From contig JAWWPY010000359.1 in assembly GCA_033854735.1 (NCBI GenBank), positions 1-7,529 on the forward strand: DNA of 7,529 nt, in the 5' to 3' direction. This DNA is from JAWWPY01 sp033854735. GTDB lineage: Bacteria > Actinomycetota > Actinomycetes > Streptosporangiales > Streptosporangiaceae. Numbering within the stretch: position 1 is the first letter of the stretch; each line of letters begins with the position of its first letter. The translations under genes were made by a program, and so were the position numbers. Shown here piece after piece: positions 1 through 6,093 of this stretch. The notes under the pieces were generated by a model. The model saw only the letters and a program-made list of their open reading frames with translations. It was not told where the DNA came from and ran no database searches.

Positions 1-459
1 GCGAACTTCGACACCGAGTCCTACCACCAGTACGCCGAGGGCTACTTCCTGCGCCGCGACGCCATGCAGTGGTTCTGGGACCAGTACACGACCGACCCGG
101 CCCAGCGCGCGGAGATCACCGCCTCACTGCTACGCGCATCACTCAACGAGCTGGCCGGCCTGCCGCCCGCGCTCGTGATCACCGGCGAAGCCGACGTGCT
201 GCGCGACGAGGGCGAGGCATATGCGGCCAAGCTGCGCGCCGCCGGTGTCTCCGTCACCGCGGCGCGCTACCAGGGCATCATCCACGACTTCGTCATGCTC
301 AACGCCCTGCGCGGCACACATGCCGCCAGCGCCGCCATCGCCCAGGCGATCACCACCCTGACCGGCGCCCTGCACCCGACCGCTGACAACCACGCCCGGA
401 AACCGGCGGCAACCACAGCGTCAACACCGGCGCGAACCGAGAGAAAAGAGCCAAGAGCC
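1..459 (+). CDS. C-terminal part of an HSL-type alpha/beta hydrolase (esterase), 5'-partial, open into the next gene
   Basis: Frame 1 is open from base 1 and gives about 153 residues before the Met at 460. The sequence matches the C-terminal half of hormone-sensitive-lipase-type (alpha/beta-hydrolase fold-3) esterases. PPALVITGEADVLRDEG holds the catalytic Asp (codon 193-195) and GIIHDFVMLN the catalytic His (codon 283-285). The GDSAG nucleophile half lies upstream of the window. Such enzymes hydrolyse short acyl esters in the cytoplasm. Normal homology ends near ALHP (about 378). A low-complexity Ala/Thr/Pro/Arg/Lys tail of about 28 residues follows and no stop occurs before the next hydrolase starts at 460. 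A stop exists one frame over (TGA 384-386), so a small indel could have removed the original end. Family assignment is firm; whether the product is separate or fused is inference. Confidence 0.8.
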
Positions 460-1299
460 ATGTATTCAACCAGCAAGAAAGCCGTCACCAAGACCGTGGA
501 GGTCGAGGGGACCCCGTTCGCCTACCGTGAGGTGGGCCCCACCTCAGGTATCCCGGTGGTGTTCCTGCACCACTTCACCGCCGGACTCGACGATTGGGAC
601 CCCGCCGTGGTCGACGGCATTGCCGCCGAGCGGCGCGTCATCCTGGTCGACCTCCGGGGCGTCGGCGGCTCCGGCGGCACCACCCCCGACAGCGTCGAGG
701 CCATGGCCGGCGATGCGATCGCGTTTCTGCAGGCGCTCGGGCTGAGCACGGTCGACCTGCTGGGCTACTCCCTGGGCGGCATGGTCGCCCAGCTGATCGT
801 CCAGCAGCGGCCCGACCTGGTCCGCCGCGTCATCCTGGCCGGCACCGCCCCCGCCGGTGACCCGGGGCCCGCCGCCACGGGTGCCATACTCCAGGCTGCC
901 CTGGAGAAGGCGGGCGCCCAGGGCAAGCACCCCAAGCACTTCCTGTTCTTCTCGCCGACCGCGACCAGCCAGGCTGCCGCGGACGCCTTCCTCGCCCGTC
1001 TGGACGAACGCACCGAGGACCGCGACGCACCGGTATCCAACGAGACTATCGGCGCCCAGATCACCGCCCTCGCCAAGTGGGAGCAGGGCGCCTCACCCGT
1101 AGGCCTGACGAACGTGGACAAGCCCGTCCTGGTCGTCAACGGCGACGACGACACGATGCTGCCGACGATCAGCTCGTTCCACCTCGCCCGGATGCTGCCC
1201 GACGCCCAGCTCAGCATCTACCCCGACTCCGGCCACGGCGGCATCTTCCAGCACCACGACCTGTTCGTGGCACAGGCGCTGGGATTCCTCCGCGACTGA
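460..1299 (+). CDS. alpha/beta hydrolase (haloperoxidase/RutD-like fold-1)
   Basis: This is a 279-residue cytoplasmic alpha/beta hydrolase, complete in family terms. The order is an oxyanion strand (VVFLHHFTAG), the VDLRGVGGSGG loop, a nucleophile elbow GYSLGG (Ser104, codon 769-771), an acid in NGDDDTMLP (probably Asp231) and a base in SGHGG (His259). All three catalytic residues are therefore present. The start ATG at 460 is preceded by a purine-rich stretch (GAGAGAAAAGAG, 439-450) that is only a weak ribosome site. The same frame is open upstream into the preceding esterase, so translation may also arrive as a fusion of at least 432 residues. Relatives include hydrolases of esters, lactones and carboxylic acid derivatives; the substrate cannot be read here. 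The following SDR and AKR genes suggest a shared catabolic or detoxification path (inference). Confidence 0.88.
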   Translation: MYSTSKKAVTKTVEVEGTPFAYREVGPTSGIPVVFLHHFTAGLDDWDPAVVDGIAAERRVILVDLRGVGGSGGTTPDSVEAMAGDAIAFLQALGLSTVDLLGYSLGGMVAQLIVQQRPDLVRRVILAGTAPAGDPGPAATGAILQAALEKAGAQGKHPKHFLFFSPTATSQAAADAFLARLDERTEDRDAPVSNETIGAQITALAKWEQGASPVGLTNVDKPVLVVNGDDDTMLPTISSFHLARMLPDAQLSIYPDSGHGGIFQHHDLFVAQALGFLRD

Positions 1300-1309
1300 C
1301 ACGGAACAC

Positions 1310-1330
1310 CTCCGCCCCCCCGTCGCGGAG
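1310..1330 (+). terminator. possible weak hairpin after the hydrolase gene
   Basis: CTCCGC (1310-1315) and GCGGAG (1325-1330) form a perfect 6-bp stem around a 9-base C-rich loop, starting 10 bases after the hydrolase stop. No T tract follows. It could attenuate transcription between the hydrolase and the next gene, but a stem this short occurs by chance in such GC-rich DNA. Confidence 0.2.
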
Positions 1331-1370
1331 CAACCCGCCCTCCAACAACGAATTGAGGGGAGAACACGTC

Positions 1371-1640
1371 ATGCGAGCAGTTGTGTATAGGTCAGTCGGG
1401 GTCCCTGAGGTCATCGAGGTAGCCGAGGTCGACCTGCCGGAGCCGGGAATGTTCGAGATCCGGATCAAAGTCGACGCCGCGGCCCTCAACCCGGCCGATG
1501 TGGCCGCCTGGAGTGGCCTGTTCGCGGCTCCGCCGGACGGGAGTCACTTCGGGCTGGGCTGGGACGTAGCCGGCACGGTCGAGGCCGTCGGCCCGGGTGC
1601 GGCGTGGGAGCTCGGGACACCGGTGATCGCGTTGATATGA
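1371..1640 (+). pseudogene. truncated NADP-dependent quinone oxidoreductase (MDR family), N-terminal remnant
   Basis: ATG 1371 follows a good ribosome site (GAGGGGAG, 1355-1362, 8 bases away) and opens an 89-residue frame ending at TGA 1638-1640. The protein begins MRAVVYRSVG and contains LNPADVAAW and GLGWDVAGTVEAVGPG. These are the GroES-like N-terminal signatures of zinc-independent MDR proteins of the quinone oxidoreductase group. Members are usually a little over 300 residues with a Rossmann NAD(P)H domain in the C-terminal half. That domain, and the end of the GroES-like domain, are absent: homology stops at GTPVIALI and the next gene starts 60 bases later. This fits an internal deletion that removed roughly two thirds of the gene. 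The remnant should be catalytically dead, though its start signals survive and it may still be translated. Confidence 0.8.
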
Positions 1641-1700
1641 GAGTCGGCTTCCATTTTTGTCATACGGCCAAGCATGAGGACGAGGACAGGAGCGTTAGTG

Positions 1701-2465
1701 ATGTCTGGAGAACTGGAAGGAAAGACCGCGCTGGTCACTGGCGGGGGAACCGGCATCGGCCGCGCCGCCGCGCTGACACTGGCCTCGCTCGGAGCTGCCG
1801 TCACCGTTGCCGGGCGAACCGAGACGACGCTGAAGGAGACGGTCGGCCTGATCGAGGAGCTGGGCGGCGCCGGGCGTTACGTGATCGCGGATGTGCACGA
1901 CGAGGAGGCGGTCAGGGAGGCGGTCACGTTCGCGGCGCAAGGCGGCCGGCTTGACTGCGCCGTCAACAGCGCGGGCGTGGACGGCGGAAACGACTCCCAT
2001 CCGCTGATCGAGTATCCCGTCGCGACCGTCGACCTGATGCTGGCGACGAATGTGCGGGGCATGTTCCTGTCCATGAAGTACGAGCTTGAGCTCATGGCTG
2101 CCGCCGGCCAAGGCTCGATCGTCAATATCTCCTCGGGCGCTGGGCTCACGGGCGTACCCGGCTACGCCGGCTACGTCGCCTCCAAGCATGCCGAAATCGG
2201 GCTGAGCAAAAGCGCCGCCCTCGACTACGCAGGCCGCAACGTACGGGTCAACGCGGTGTGCCCCGGCCTGGTGAACACACCCCTGATCGCCGACATGATC
2301 ACCGAGAACCCCGCGCTGCACGAAGAGCTGGTGGCCTCGCATCCGCTTGGCCGCATCGCCGAGCCGCAGGAGGTCGCCGACGCGGTCGTGTGGCTGTGCT
2401 CGGACAAGTCCAGTTACGTCACCGGTATCGCGCTGCCCGTCGACGGCGGCTACACCGCCCGCTGA
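1701..2465 (+). CDS. SDR family oxidoreductase
   Basis: This is a 254-residue classical short-chain dehydrogenase/reductase with the usual length and motif order. It has the Rossmann glycine motif TGGGTGIG (13-20), an AGRTE stretch after beta-2 (37-41) whose Arg and lack of an Asp favour NADP(H), DV at 64-65 for the adenine ring, and NSAG (89-92). The tetrad is Asn117, Ser145, Tyr158 and Lys162 (YVASK). It ends with PVDGGYTAR, as many glucose-1-dehydrogenase-like SDRs do. I chose ATG 1701 because ACAGGAG (1686-1692) lies 8 bases upstream and MSGELEGKTALVTGG is the usual start; an in-frame ATG at 1674 would add nine unlikely residues. It interconverts alcohols and ketones on an unknown substrate. 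The AKR gene follows 29 bases downstream, most likely in the same operon. Confidence 0.93.
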   Translation: MSGELEGKTALVTGGGTGIGRAAALTLASLGAAVTVAGRTETTLKETVGLIEELGGAGRYVIADVHDEEAVREAVTFAAQGGRLDCAVNSAGVDGGNDSHPLIEYPVATVDLMLATNVRGMFLSMKYELELMAAAGQGSIVNISSGAGLTGVPGYAGYVASKHAEIGLSKSAALDYAGRNVRVNAVCPGLVNTPLIADMITENPALHEELVASHPLGRIAEPQEVADAVVWLCSDKSSYVTGIALPVDGGYTAR

Positions 2466-2494
2466 ACCACCCGCGAGACCATCGAGGAGACATC

Positions 2495-3382
2495 ATGAGC
2501 ACAGACGTCAATACCCTTAACTCCATCACGATCGGCGGCGGCCTCACCGTGGGGAACGTCGGCTACGGCGCGATGCAGCTCACCGGTCCGAAGGTCTGGG
2601 GCGAGTACCCCGACCACGATCACGGTGTCGCGCTACTGCGGCGGGTCGTGGATGAGGGCGTGACGTTTATCGACACCGCCGACGTCTACGGTCCCCACTC
2701 CAATGAGGAACTCATCCGGGAGGCACTGCATCCCTACCCGGACGATCTCGTGATAGCCACCAAGGGCGGCTTCGTGCGCGGCGGCCCCGAGTACAGCGAC
2801 ATGAGCGCCGTCGGCAACAAGAACTACCTGCGCCAGGCCGCCTACATGAGCATGCGCCGGCTGGGACTGGACCACATCGACCTCTACTACCTGCACACGC
2901 CGACGATGACCGACGCTCCGTTCGAGGAAATCATCGAGACCCTCGCCGGCATGCGGCGCGGTGGCCTGATCCGGCACATCGGCCTGTCGAACGTCAGCGC
3001 CGACCAGCTCCGCACGGCGCTGACTATTACGGACATCGCAGCCGTGACCGTCCACTACAACGTCGCGGTCCGGCTCGGCGGAGCGGTGCGCGCACTGGCG
3101 GCCGAGCGCACAATCGTGTTCTCGCCCTGGCATCCCGGTGCGGTACCCGGCGGTGCGGACGGTGCGCCGTTCCAGATGGTCATCGACCCGATCGCCGCGA
3201 AGTACGACGCGACCCCGCAACAGGTCGCACTCGCCTGGCAGCTCCGTCGCACACCCAACGCGCTGCCGATTCCCGGCACGACCAGCGTGCGGCACCTCCG
3301 GGAAAACCTCGCTGCGGCGCACATCCGGCTGACTGGAGAAGAGGTCGACGCGATCACTGCGCTGGCCCCCGAGGGAGGCTGA
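2495..3382 (+). CDS. aldo/keto reductase
   Basis: This 295-residue protein has the aldo/keto reductase TIM-barrel pattern. The catalytic tetrad is visible: Asp60 (FIDTAD), Tyr65 (DVYG), Lys90 (ATKGG) and His134 (YYLHTP). NADPH-site elements follow: GLSNVS, then SPWHPGAV, and the C-terminal IPGTTSVRHLRENLAA, whose Arg and Asn normally bind the 2'-phosphate. ATG 2495 is chosen because GAGGAGA (2484-2490) sits a few bases upstream; the frame is open further back but only as overlap with the SDR gene. It reduces aldehydes or ketones with NADPH in the cytoplasm. It resembles the pyridoxal-reductase/YdbC-like group of bacterial AKRs; the true substrate is unknown. With the SDR 29 bases upstream it forms a redox pair. 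Confidence 0.93.
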   Translation: MSTDVNTLNSITIGGGLTVGNVGYGAMQLTGPKVWGEYPDHDHGVALLRRVVDEGVTFIDTADVYGPHSNEELIREALHPYPDDLVIATKGGFVRGGPEYSDMSAVGNKNYLRQAAYMSMRRLGLDHIDLYYLHTPTMTDAPFEEIIETLAGMRRGGLIRHIGLSNVSADQLRTALTITDIAAVTVHYNVAVRLGGAVRALAAERTIVFSPWHPGAVPGGADGAPFQMVIDPIAAKYDATPQQVALAWQLRRTPNALPIPGTTSVRHLRENLAAAHIRLTGEEVDAITALAPEGG

Positions 3383-3502
3383 TCCGAAACGACGGACTCC
3401 GGCTGGCCGCCGCTCCCTACAGTTGGAAGCCATCTCCCACATTTGCGACGCGGCCCATCAGCTCGCAGCGACGATTCACGACAGCCGGAGAGACCAAGCC
3501 GG

Positions 3503-3807
3503 ATGACAATACGAGTAAGCGACCTCCTAGCCGCGCAGCGTCCGCACCGGGTCGACGCGGCCCGGAACTTCGACGCGATACTCGCCGCGGCCCGTTCCCT
3601 CTCCGCCGAACAGGGAACCGATGTGCTCCTTGCGGATGTCGCCAGACGGGCCGGGGTCGGCGCGGCAACGCTCTACCGACACTTCCCGACCCGCACGATC
3701 TCGCCGAGGCGGGTTACGTCACCGAGGTCGATTCCCTCTGCCGATACGGCGAAGAGCTCGTCGCGACGCACGAGCCGTGGGAAGCCCTGACAGAGTGGAT
3801 CCGGCGC
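3503..3807 (+). pseudogene. TetR-family transcriptional regulator, frameshifted and 3'-truncated
   Basis: ATG 3503 follows GGAGAG (3487-3492). The N-terminal part is a clear TetR DNA-binding domain: AARNFDAILAAARSL, then the helix-turn-helix VLLADVARRAGVGAATLYRHFPTR. Right after this Arg (3692-3694) the frame breaks. Read as is, it gives a Ser/Arg-rich tail ending at TGA 3788-3790 (95 residues). Moving to frame 1 from GAT 3697 restores the normal continuation, DLAEAGYVTEVDSLCRYGEELV and then EPWEALTEWIRR, so one base has been lost at 3694-3697. Even the restored frame ends at about 3807, where ABC ATPase sequence begins; roughly half of the ligand-binding domain is missing. It probably once controlled the hydrolase/SDR/AKR genes upstream (inference from position). 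It cannot form a normal regulator now. Confidence 0.85.
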
Positions 3808-4619
3808 AGGCAAGTCAACCACCCTGCGCCTGATCACCGGCCTGGCCCGGCCTGACACCGGCCGGGCTACCGTGGCCGGGGGCGCCTTCGCCCAGCTGCC
3901 CAACCCGGCGCGGGTCGCCGGCATCATGCTGGATGCCTCCGCAATACACGCCGGGCGCACCGGGCGCGCAACCCTGCGCATCGCTGCCACCATGACCAGG
4001 ATGCCGGCCAGCCGCGCCGATGAGGTACTGGCCGCCGTCAGCCTGAACGGCGCGGCCAACCGCCGGGTCGGCACCTACTCGCTGGGGATGCGCCAGCGGC
4101 TCGGGCTGGCGCAAGCGCTCATCGGCAATCCCAGCGTGCTGATTCTCGACGAGCCCGCCACCGGCCTCGACCCGCAGGGCATCGTCTGGATCCGGAGCCT
4201 GCTACGGGACTTCGCAGACTGTGGCGGCACCGTGCTGCTCTCCAGCCACCTGCTGGCCGAGGTGCAGGCCATCGCCGACCACCTGGTGGTCATCAGCGCC
4301 GGGAAGATCGTCGCCCATGGCGCTCTGGCCGACCTGCTGGCGGCCAGCGGGCTGATCGTGCGGGCCGCCGACCCGGCGGCCCTGGCTCAGGTGCTGACCC
4401 GCAGCTCCGTCCCGTTCACCCCTGCTGCCGGCGGCACGCTGCGCGTCGACAACGCGACCGGCCCCCAGCGCCGGGCAGATCGCCGCGATCGCCATGGCCG
4501 CCGGGCTGCCGCTGACCGAGCTCCGCCCAGTCGGCGACACCGGCCTGGAAGAACTGTTCCTGTCCCTGACCGGCCCCGGCAACGGCGCCGGAGGGCCTAA
4601 CCCGGAGGAGACCCGATGA
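3803..4619 (+). pseudogene. ABC transporter ATP-binding protein, 5'-truncated and frameshifted (BcrA-like)
   Basis: Homology begins in mid Walker A at GGC 3803 (GAGKSTTLRLITGL), in frame 2. It continues through the signature YSLGMRQ (4076-4096), Walker B LILDEP (4139-4156), D-loop TGLDP and H-loop SSHLL (His codon 4247-4249). This is the drug-export ATPase type paired with ABC-2 permeases (bacitracin-like). About 40 N-terminal residues, the start codon and the first Gly of the P-loop are missing, replaced by TetR sequence. The first GTG in frame (3872) lacks a ribosome site and lies past the P-loop. A second lesion lies in a five-C run (4462-4466). Frame 2 then runs into an Arg-rich tail ending at TAA 4598-4600, whereas frame 3 restores GQIAAIAMAAGLPLTELRPVGDTGLEELFLSLTG and ends at TGA 4617-4619. 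An active ATPase from this copy is very unlikely. Confidence 0.87.
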
Positions 4620-5389
4620 CTACGCCCACGACTGTCGTCCAGCCTGCACCAGCCGCGCAGTTCCACCCGATCTCGTTCAGCAGGCTGCTGCGGGCCGAGT
4701 GGCGCAAGACGACAGGCACCCGCGCCGCCAGGTGGCTGCTGGCCGCCGTCGCGATTATCACCATCGGCGGGCTGGAAATCCCGCTGCTGTTCCCCCATGA
4801 CGTCACCCAGTCTCGCGTGTCCTACCTGACCTGGGCCGGTCTCGGCCTGAGCCGGCTGCTGCCGATCGTGCTGATGCTCGCGATGACCGCTGAATGGAGC
4901 CAGCGCACCGCGATGACCACCTTCACCCAGCAACCCCGGCGGGCACGAGTACTGACCGCCAAGATCGTTACCGGGCTGGGCGTCAGCCTGGCCGGCGCGG
5001 GCTACGCGTTCGGCGCCACCGAGCTGGTCGTCACCGCTGCGCGCGCCGCAGGCCATCACATAGGAACCGGCTGGAACTGGCCCCAGCTCGCCGGCTTCGC
5101 CGTGTTCATCCTGCTCACCAGCACCATAGGAATCGCGTTTGACGCCCTCCTGCACAACACCGCGGCCGCCATCATCACCTATTTCGCCCTCGCCGCCGCC
5201 TTCAGCCTGCTGATGATCCCAGCCCCGCAAGCCGTTGGGAACTGGATCAACACCGGCCAGACCTACGGCTGGGTGCTCGACGGCCAGTGGGCAGGCCACG
5301 GCGCCCAGATCGCGACATCGACGCTGCTGACGATCGTCCTGCCGCTGACGGCCGGAGTCGTCCGCACGCTGCGCCGAGAGGTGCGCTAA
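4616..5389 (+). CDS. ABC-2 type transporter permease subunit
   Basis: This 257-residue membrane protein has six predicted hydrophobic spans (about 39-59, 74-92, 116-141, 157-177, 182-203, 230-249). There is no signal peptide, and a cytoplasmic N-terminal segment LLRAEWRKTTGTRAARWLL (24-42) is typical of ABC-2 permeases of actinomycete drug exporters. EWSQRTAMTTFTQQPRRARVL (93-113), between spans 2 and 3, is another hallmark. The start is well supported: GGAGGAG (4604-4610) lies 5 bases upstream, and ATG 4616 overlaps the original ATPase stop (TGA 4617-4619) as ATGA, which shows translational coupling of a two-gene exporter. The permease frame is intact while its ATPase partner is ruined, so it is now an orphan unless another ATPase serves it. 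The exported substrate is not evident. Confidence 0.9.
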   Translation: MTTPTTVVQPAPAAQFHPISFSRLLRAEWRKTTGTRAARWLLAAVAIITIGGLEIPLLFPHDVTQSRVSYLTWAGLGLSRLLPIVLMLAMTAEWSQRTAMTTFTQQPRRARVLTAKIVTGLGVSLAGAGYAFGATELVVTAARAAGHHIGTGWNWPQLAGFAVFILLTSTIGIAFDALLHNTAAAIITYFALAAAFSLLMIPAPQAVGNWINTGQTYGWVLDGQWAGHGAQIATSTLLTIVLPLTAGVVRTLRREVR

Positions 5390-5622
5390 CCGGGCACGCC
5401 GCCCCCGGCGAGGTGCCTGCCGGGCAGGTTCCTGCCGCGGCGGCTGCCGGATCGTGGAGACTATGGCGGGGCCACAGCCCGTGAAAGTCTCCACGATGAG
5501 TCGGGACCCGCGGCGCTGATGCACTTCATCGGGGAGCTGACCGCCGAGGGCGCTGACGCGCTCGAGGAGACCTACCGGCGGCCTCGCCCATAACGCGCCG
5601 GCCCCGCCGGACCACCGGATGC
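5390..5622. other. non-coding stretch between the permease and the insertion sequence
   Basis: No gene is supported here. It contains a short dyad (CCTGCC 5416-5421 and GGCAGG 5423-5428) and the 12-bp inverted repeat at 5451-5497. Frame 2 stays open from the permease stop to TAA 5591-5593, and its last part (MHFIGELTAEGADALEETYRR, from ATG 5519) has a protein-like composition. I do not recognise it; it may be the tail of a lost gene that the rearrangements in this region left behind. Confidence 0.4.
5451..5497. repeat. 12-bp perfect inverted repeat with a nested hairpin
   Basis: ATCGTGGAGACT (5451-5462) is the exact reverse complement of AGTCTCCACGAT (5486-5497). The 23-base spacer holds a second small stem, GGGC (5469-5472) with GCCC (5477-5480), around a CACA loop. 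It lies 61 bases after the permease stop, so a factor-independent transcription stop is possible, although no T tract follows. A bound-protein operator or an end remnant of an older mobile element are alternatives. Confidence 0.6.
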
Positions 5623-5624
5623 TA

Positions 5625-5660
5625 AGTGGGTGACGCCGGAAGTTCCTCTGGGGTGAGCCA
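5625..5660 (+). repeat. left terminal inverted repeat of the IS630-like element
   Basis: It starts AGTGGGTGACGCCGGAAG and pairs with the inverted copy at 7247-7282 (29/36 identical; mismatches at repeat positions 2, 15, 22, 25, 31, 32 and 34). TA at 5623-5624 lies directly outside. The passenger gene's stop codon (5664-5666) is three bases inside the inner edge. Confidence 0.85.
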
Positions 5661-5663
5661 GGG

Positions 5664-6002
5664 TCACGGGCCTGGTTCGTGACCGAGCCCGGTGAGGTGG
5701 ACGGTGCAGGCGGTGTCGAGGGCTTCTTGCGGGTTGCCGGCTGGGAGCCCGGTGCGCAGGACGGCATCCTGGTAGCGGTTGGTGGCGGCGGAGTAGATGG
5801 CGAAGCCGAAGGAATGAGCCGAGCCGCCGTAGCGCAGGCGGCATAGCGGGATGTGCTGGCCGTCGCGGAGTACGCCGGTGATGTAGCCGAATGCGCCGCG
5901 GTAGGTGACCTGGACCCGGGTGAGCTGTGGCCAGTGCCGTTCGGCGTGGTCCAGCAGCCGCAGGGTGATCGAGTTGCGGGTGGATTCCGGGATGGCGGCC
6001 AT
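5664..6002 (-). CDS. conserved-looking hypothetical protein, passenger gene of the IS630-like element
   Basis: This intact 112-residue frame lies on the - strand, divergent from the transposase. I cannot assign a function. It starts MAAIPESTRNSITLRLLDHAERHWPQL, a likely amphipathic helix. Then comes a beta-rich middle, VQVTYRGAFGYITGVL and HIPLCRLRYGGSAHSFGFAIYSAA, and a C-terminal segment with TGLPAGNPQEALDTACTVHL. There is no signal peptide or membrane span. From memory it resembles small hypothetical proteins common in actinomycetes, which would need a search to confirm. The start (CAT 6000-6002) has only a weak upstream purine patch (AAGAG on the - strand). It lies between the terminal repeats and stops three bases inside the left one, so it travels with the element. 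Possible roles are control of transposition, target choice or host benefit, all unproven. Confidence 0.75.
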   Translation of the reverse strand: MAAIPESTRNSITLRLLDHAERHWPQLTRVQVTYRGAFGYITGVLRDGQHIPLCRLRYGGSAHSFGFAIYSAATNRYQDAVLRTGLPAGNPQEALDTACTVHLTGLGHEPGP

Positions 6003-6093
6003 GGGCTCTTATTGTGCCGCGCGGGGCCGTGCTGCCGTTATGATCACCGGCCCGGGGAGCGGGTCACATCCAGGTGATGATCCCGGAGGCGCC
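6003..6093. promoter_or_regulatory. shared divergent intergenic region of the passenger gene and the transposase
   Basis: These 91 bases must hold the promoters of both outward-reading genes. ATCACC (6043-6048) and GGTGAT (6073-6078) form an inverted repeat with a 24-base spacer, next to a TGATCA palindrome (6041-6046); TTATGAT (6038-6044) could be a -10 box for the transposase. GGAGG (6085-6089), four bases before ATG 6094, is the transposase ribosome site. Promoter calls are guesses; the dyad is seen directly. Confidence 0.4.

Noticed and set aside
1695..2342. A 215-residue - strand frame opposite the SDR gene
   Set aside because: Antisense shadow; the + strand SDR has all family motifs and a ribosome site.
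2258..2494. Upstream extension of the AKR frame by 79 residues
   Set aside because: It lies over the SDR gene in another frame and is Arg-rich; ATG 2495 has a proper ribosome site and the normal AKR N-terminus.
2633..3442. A 269-residue - strand frame opposite the AKR gene
   Set aside because: Antisense shadow of a gene with a complete catalytic tetrad; no motifs of its own.
5481..5519. Twelve-codon frame starting GTG in the right arm of the inverted repeat
   Set aside because: Too short, no ribosome site, and it overlaps the hairpin; most likely chance.
4202..5767. A 521-residue open frame on the - strand opposite the ABC genes
   Set aside because: It mirrors the GC-rich third positions of the real + strand ATPase and permease, has Gln/Gly/Arg-rich low-complexity content, no recognisable domain and crosses the left end of the IS.
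5905..6093. Upstream extension of the transposase frame into the passenger gene
   Set aside because: It overlaps the - strand gene, has no family similarity, and ATG 6094 has GGAGG four bases upstream.
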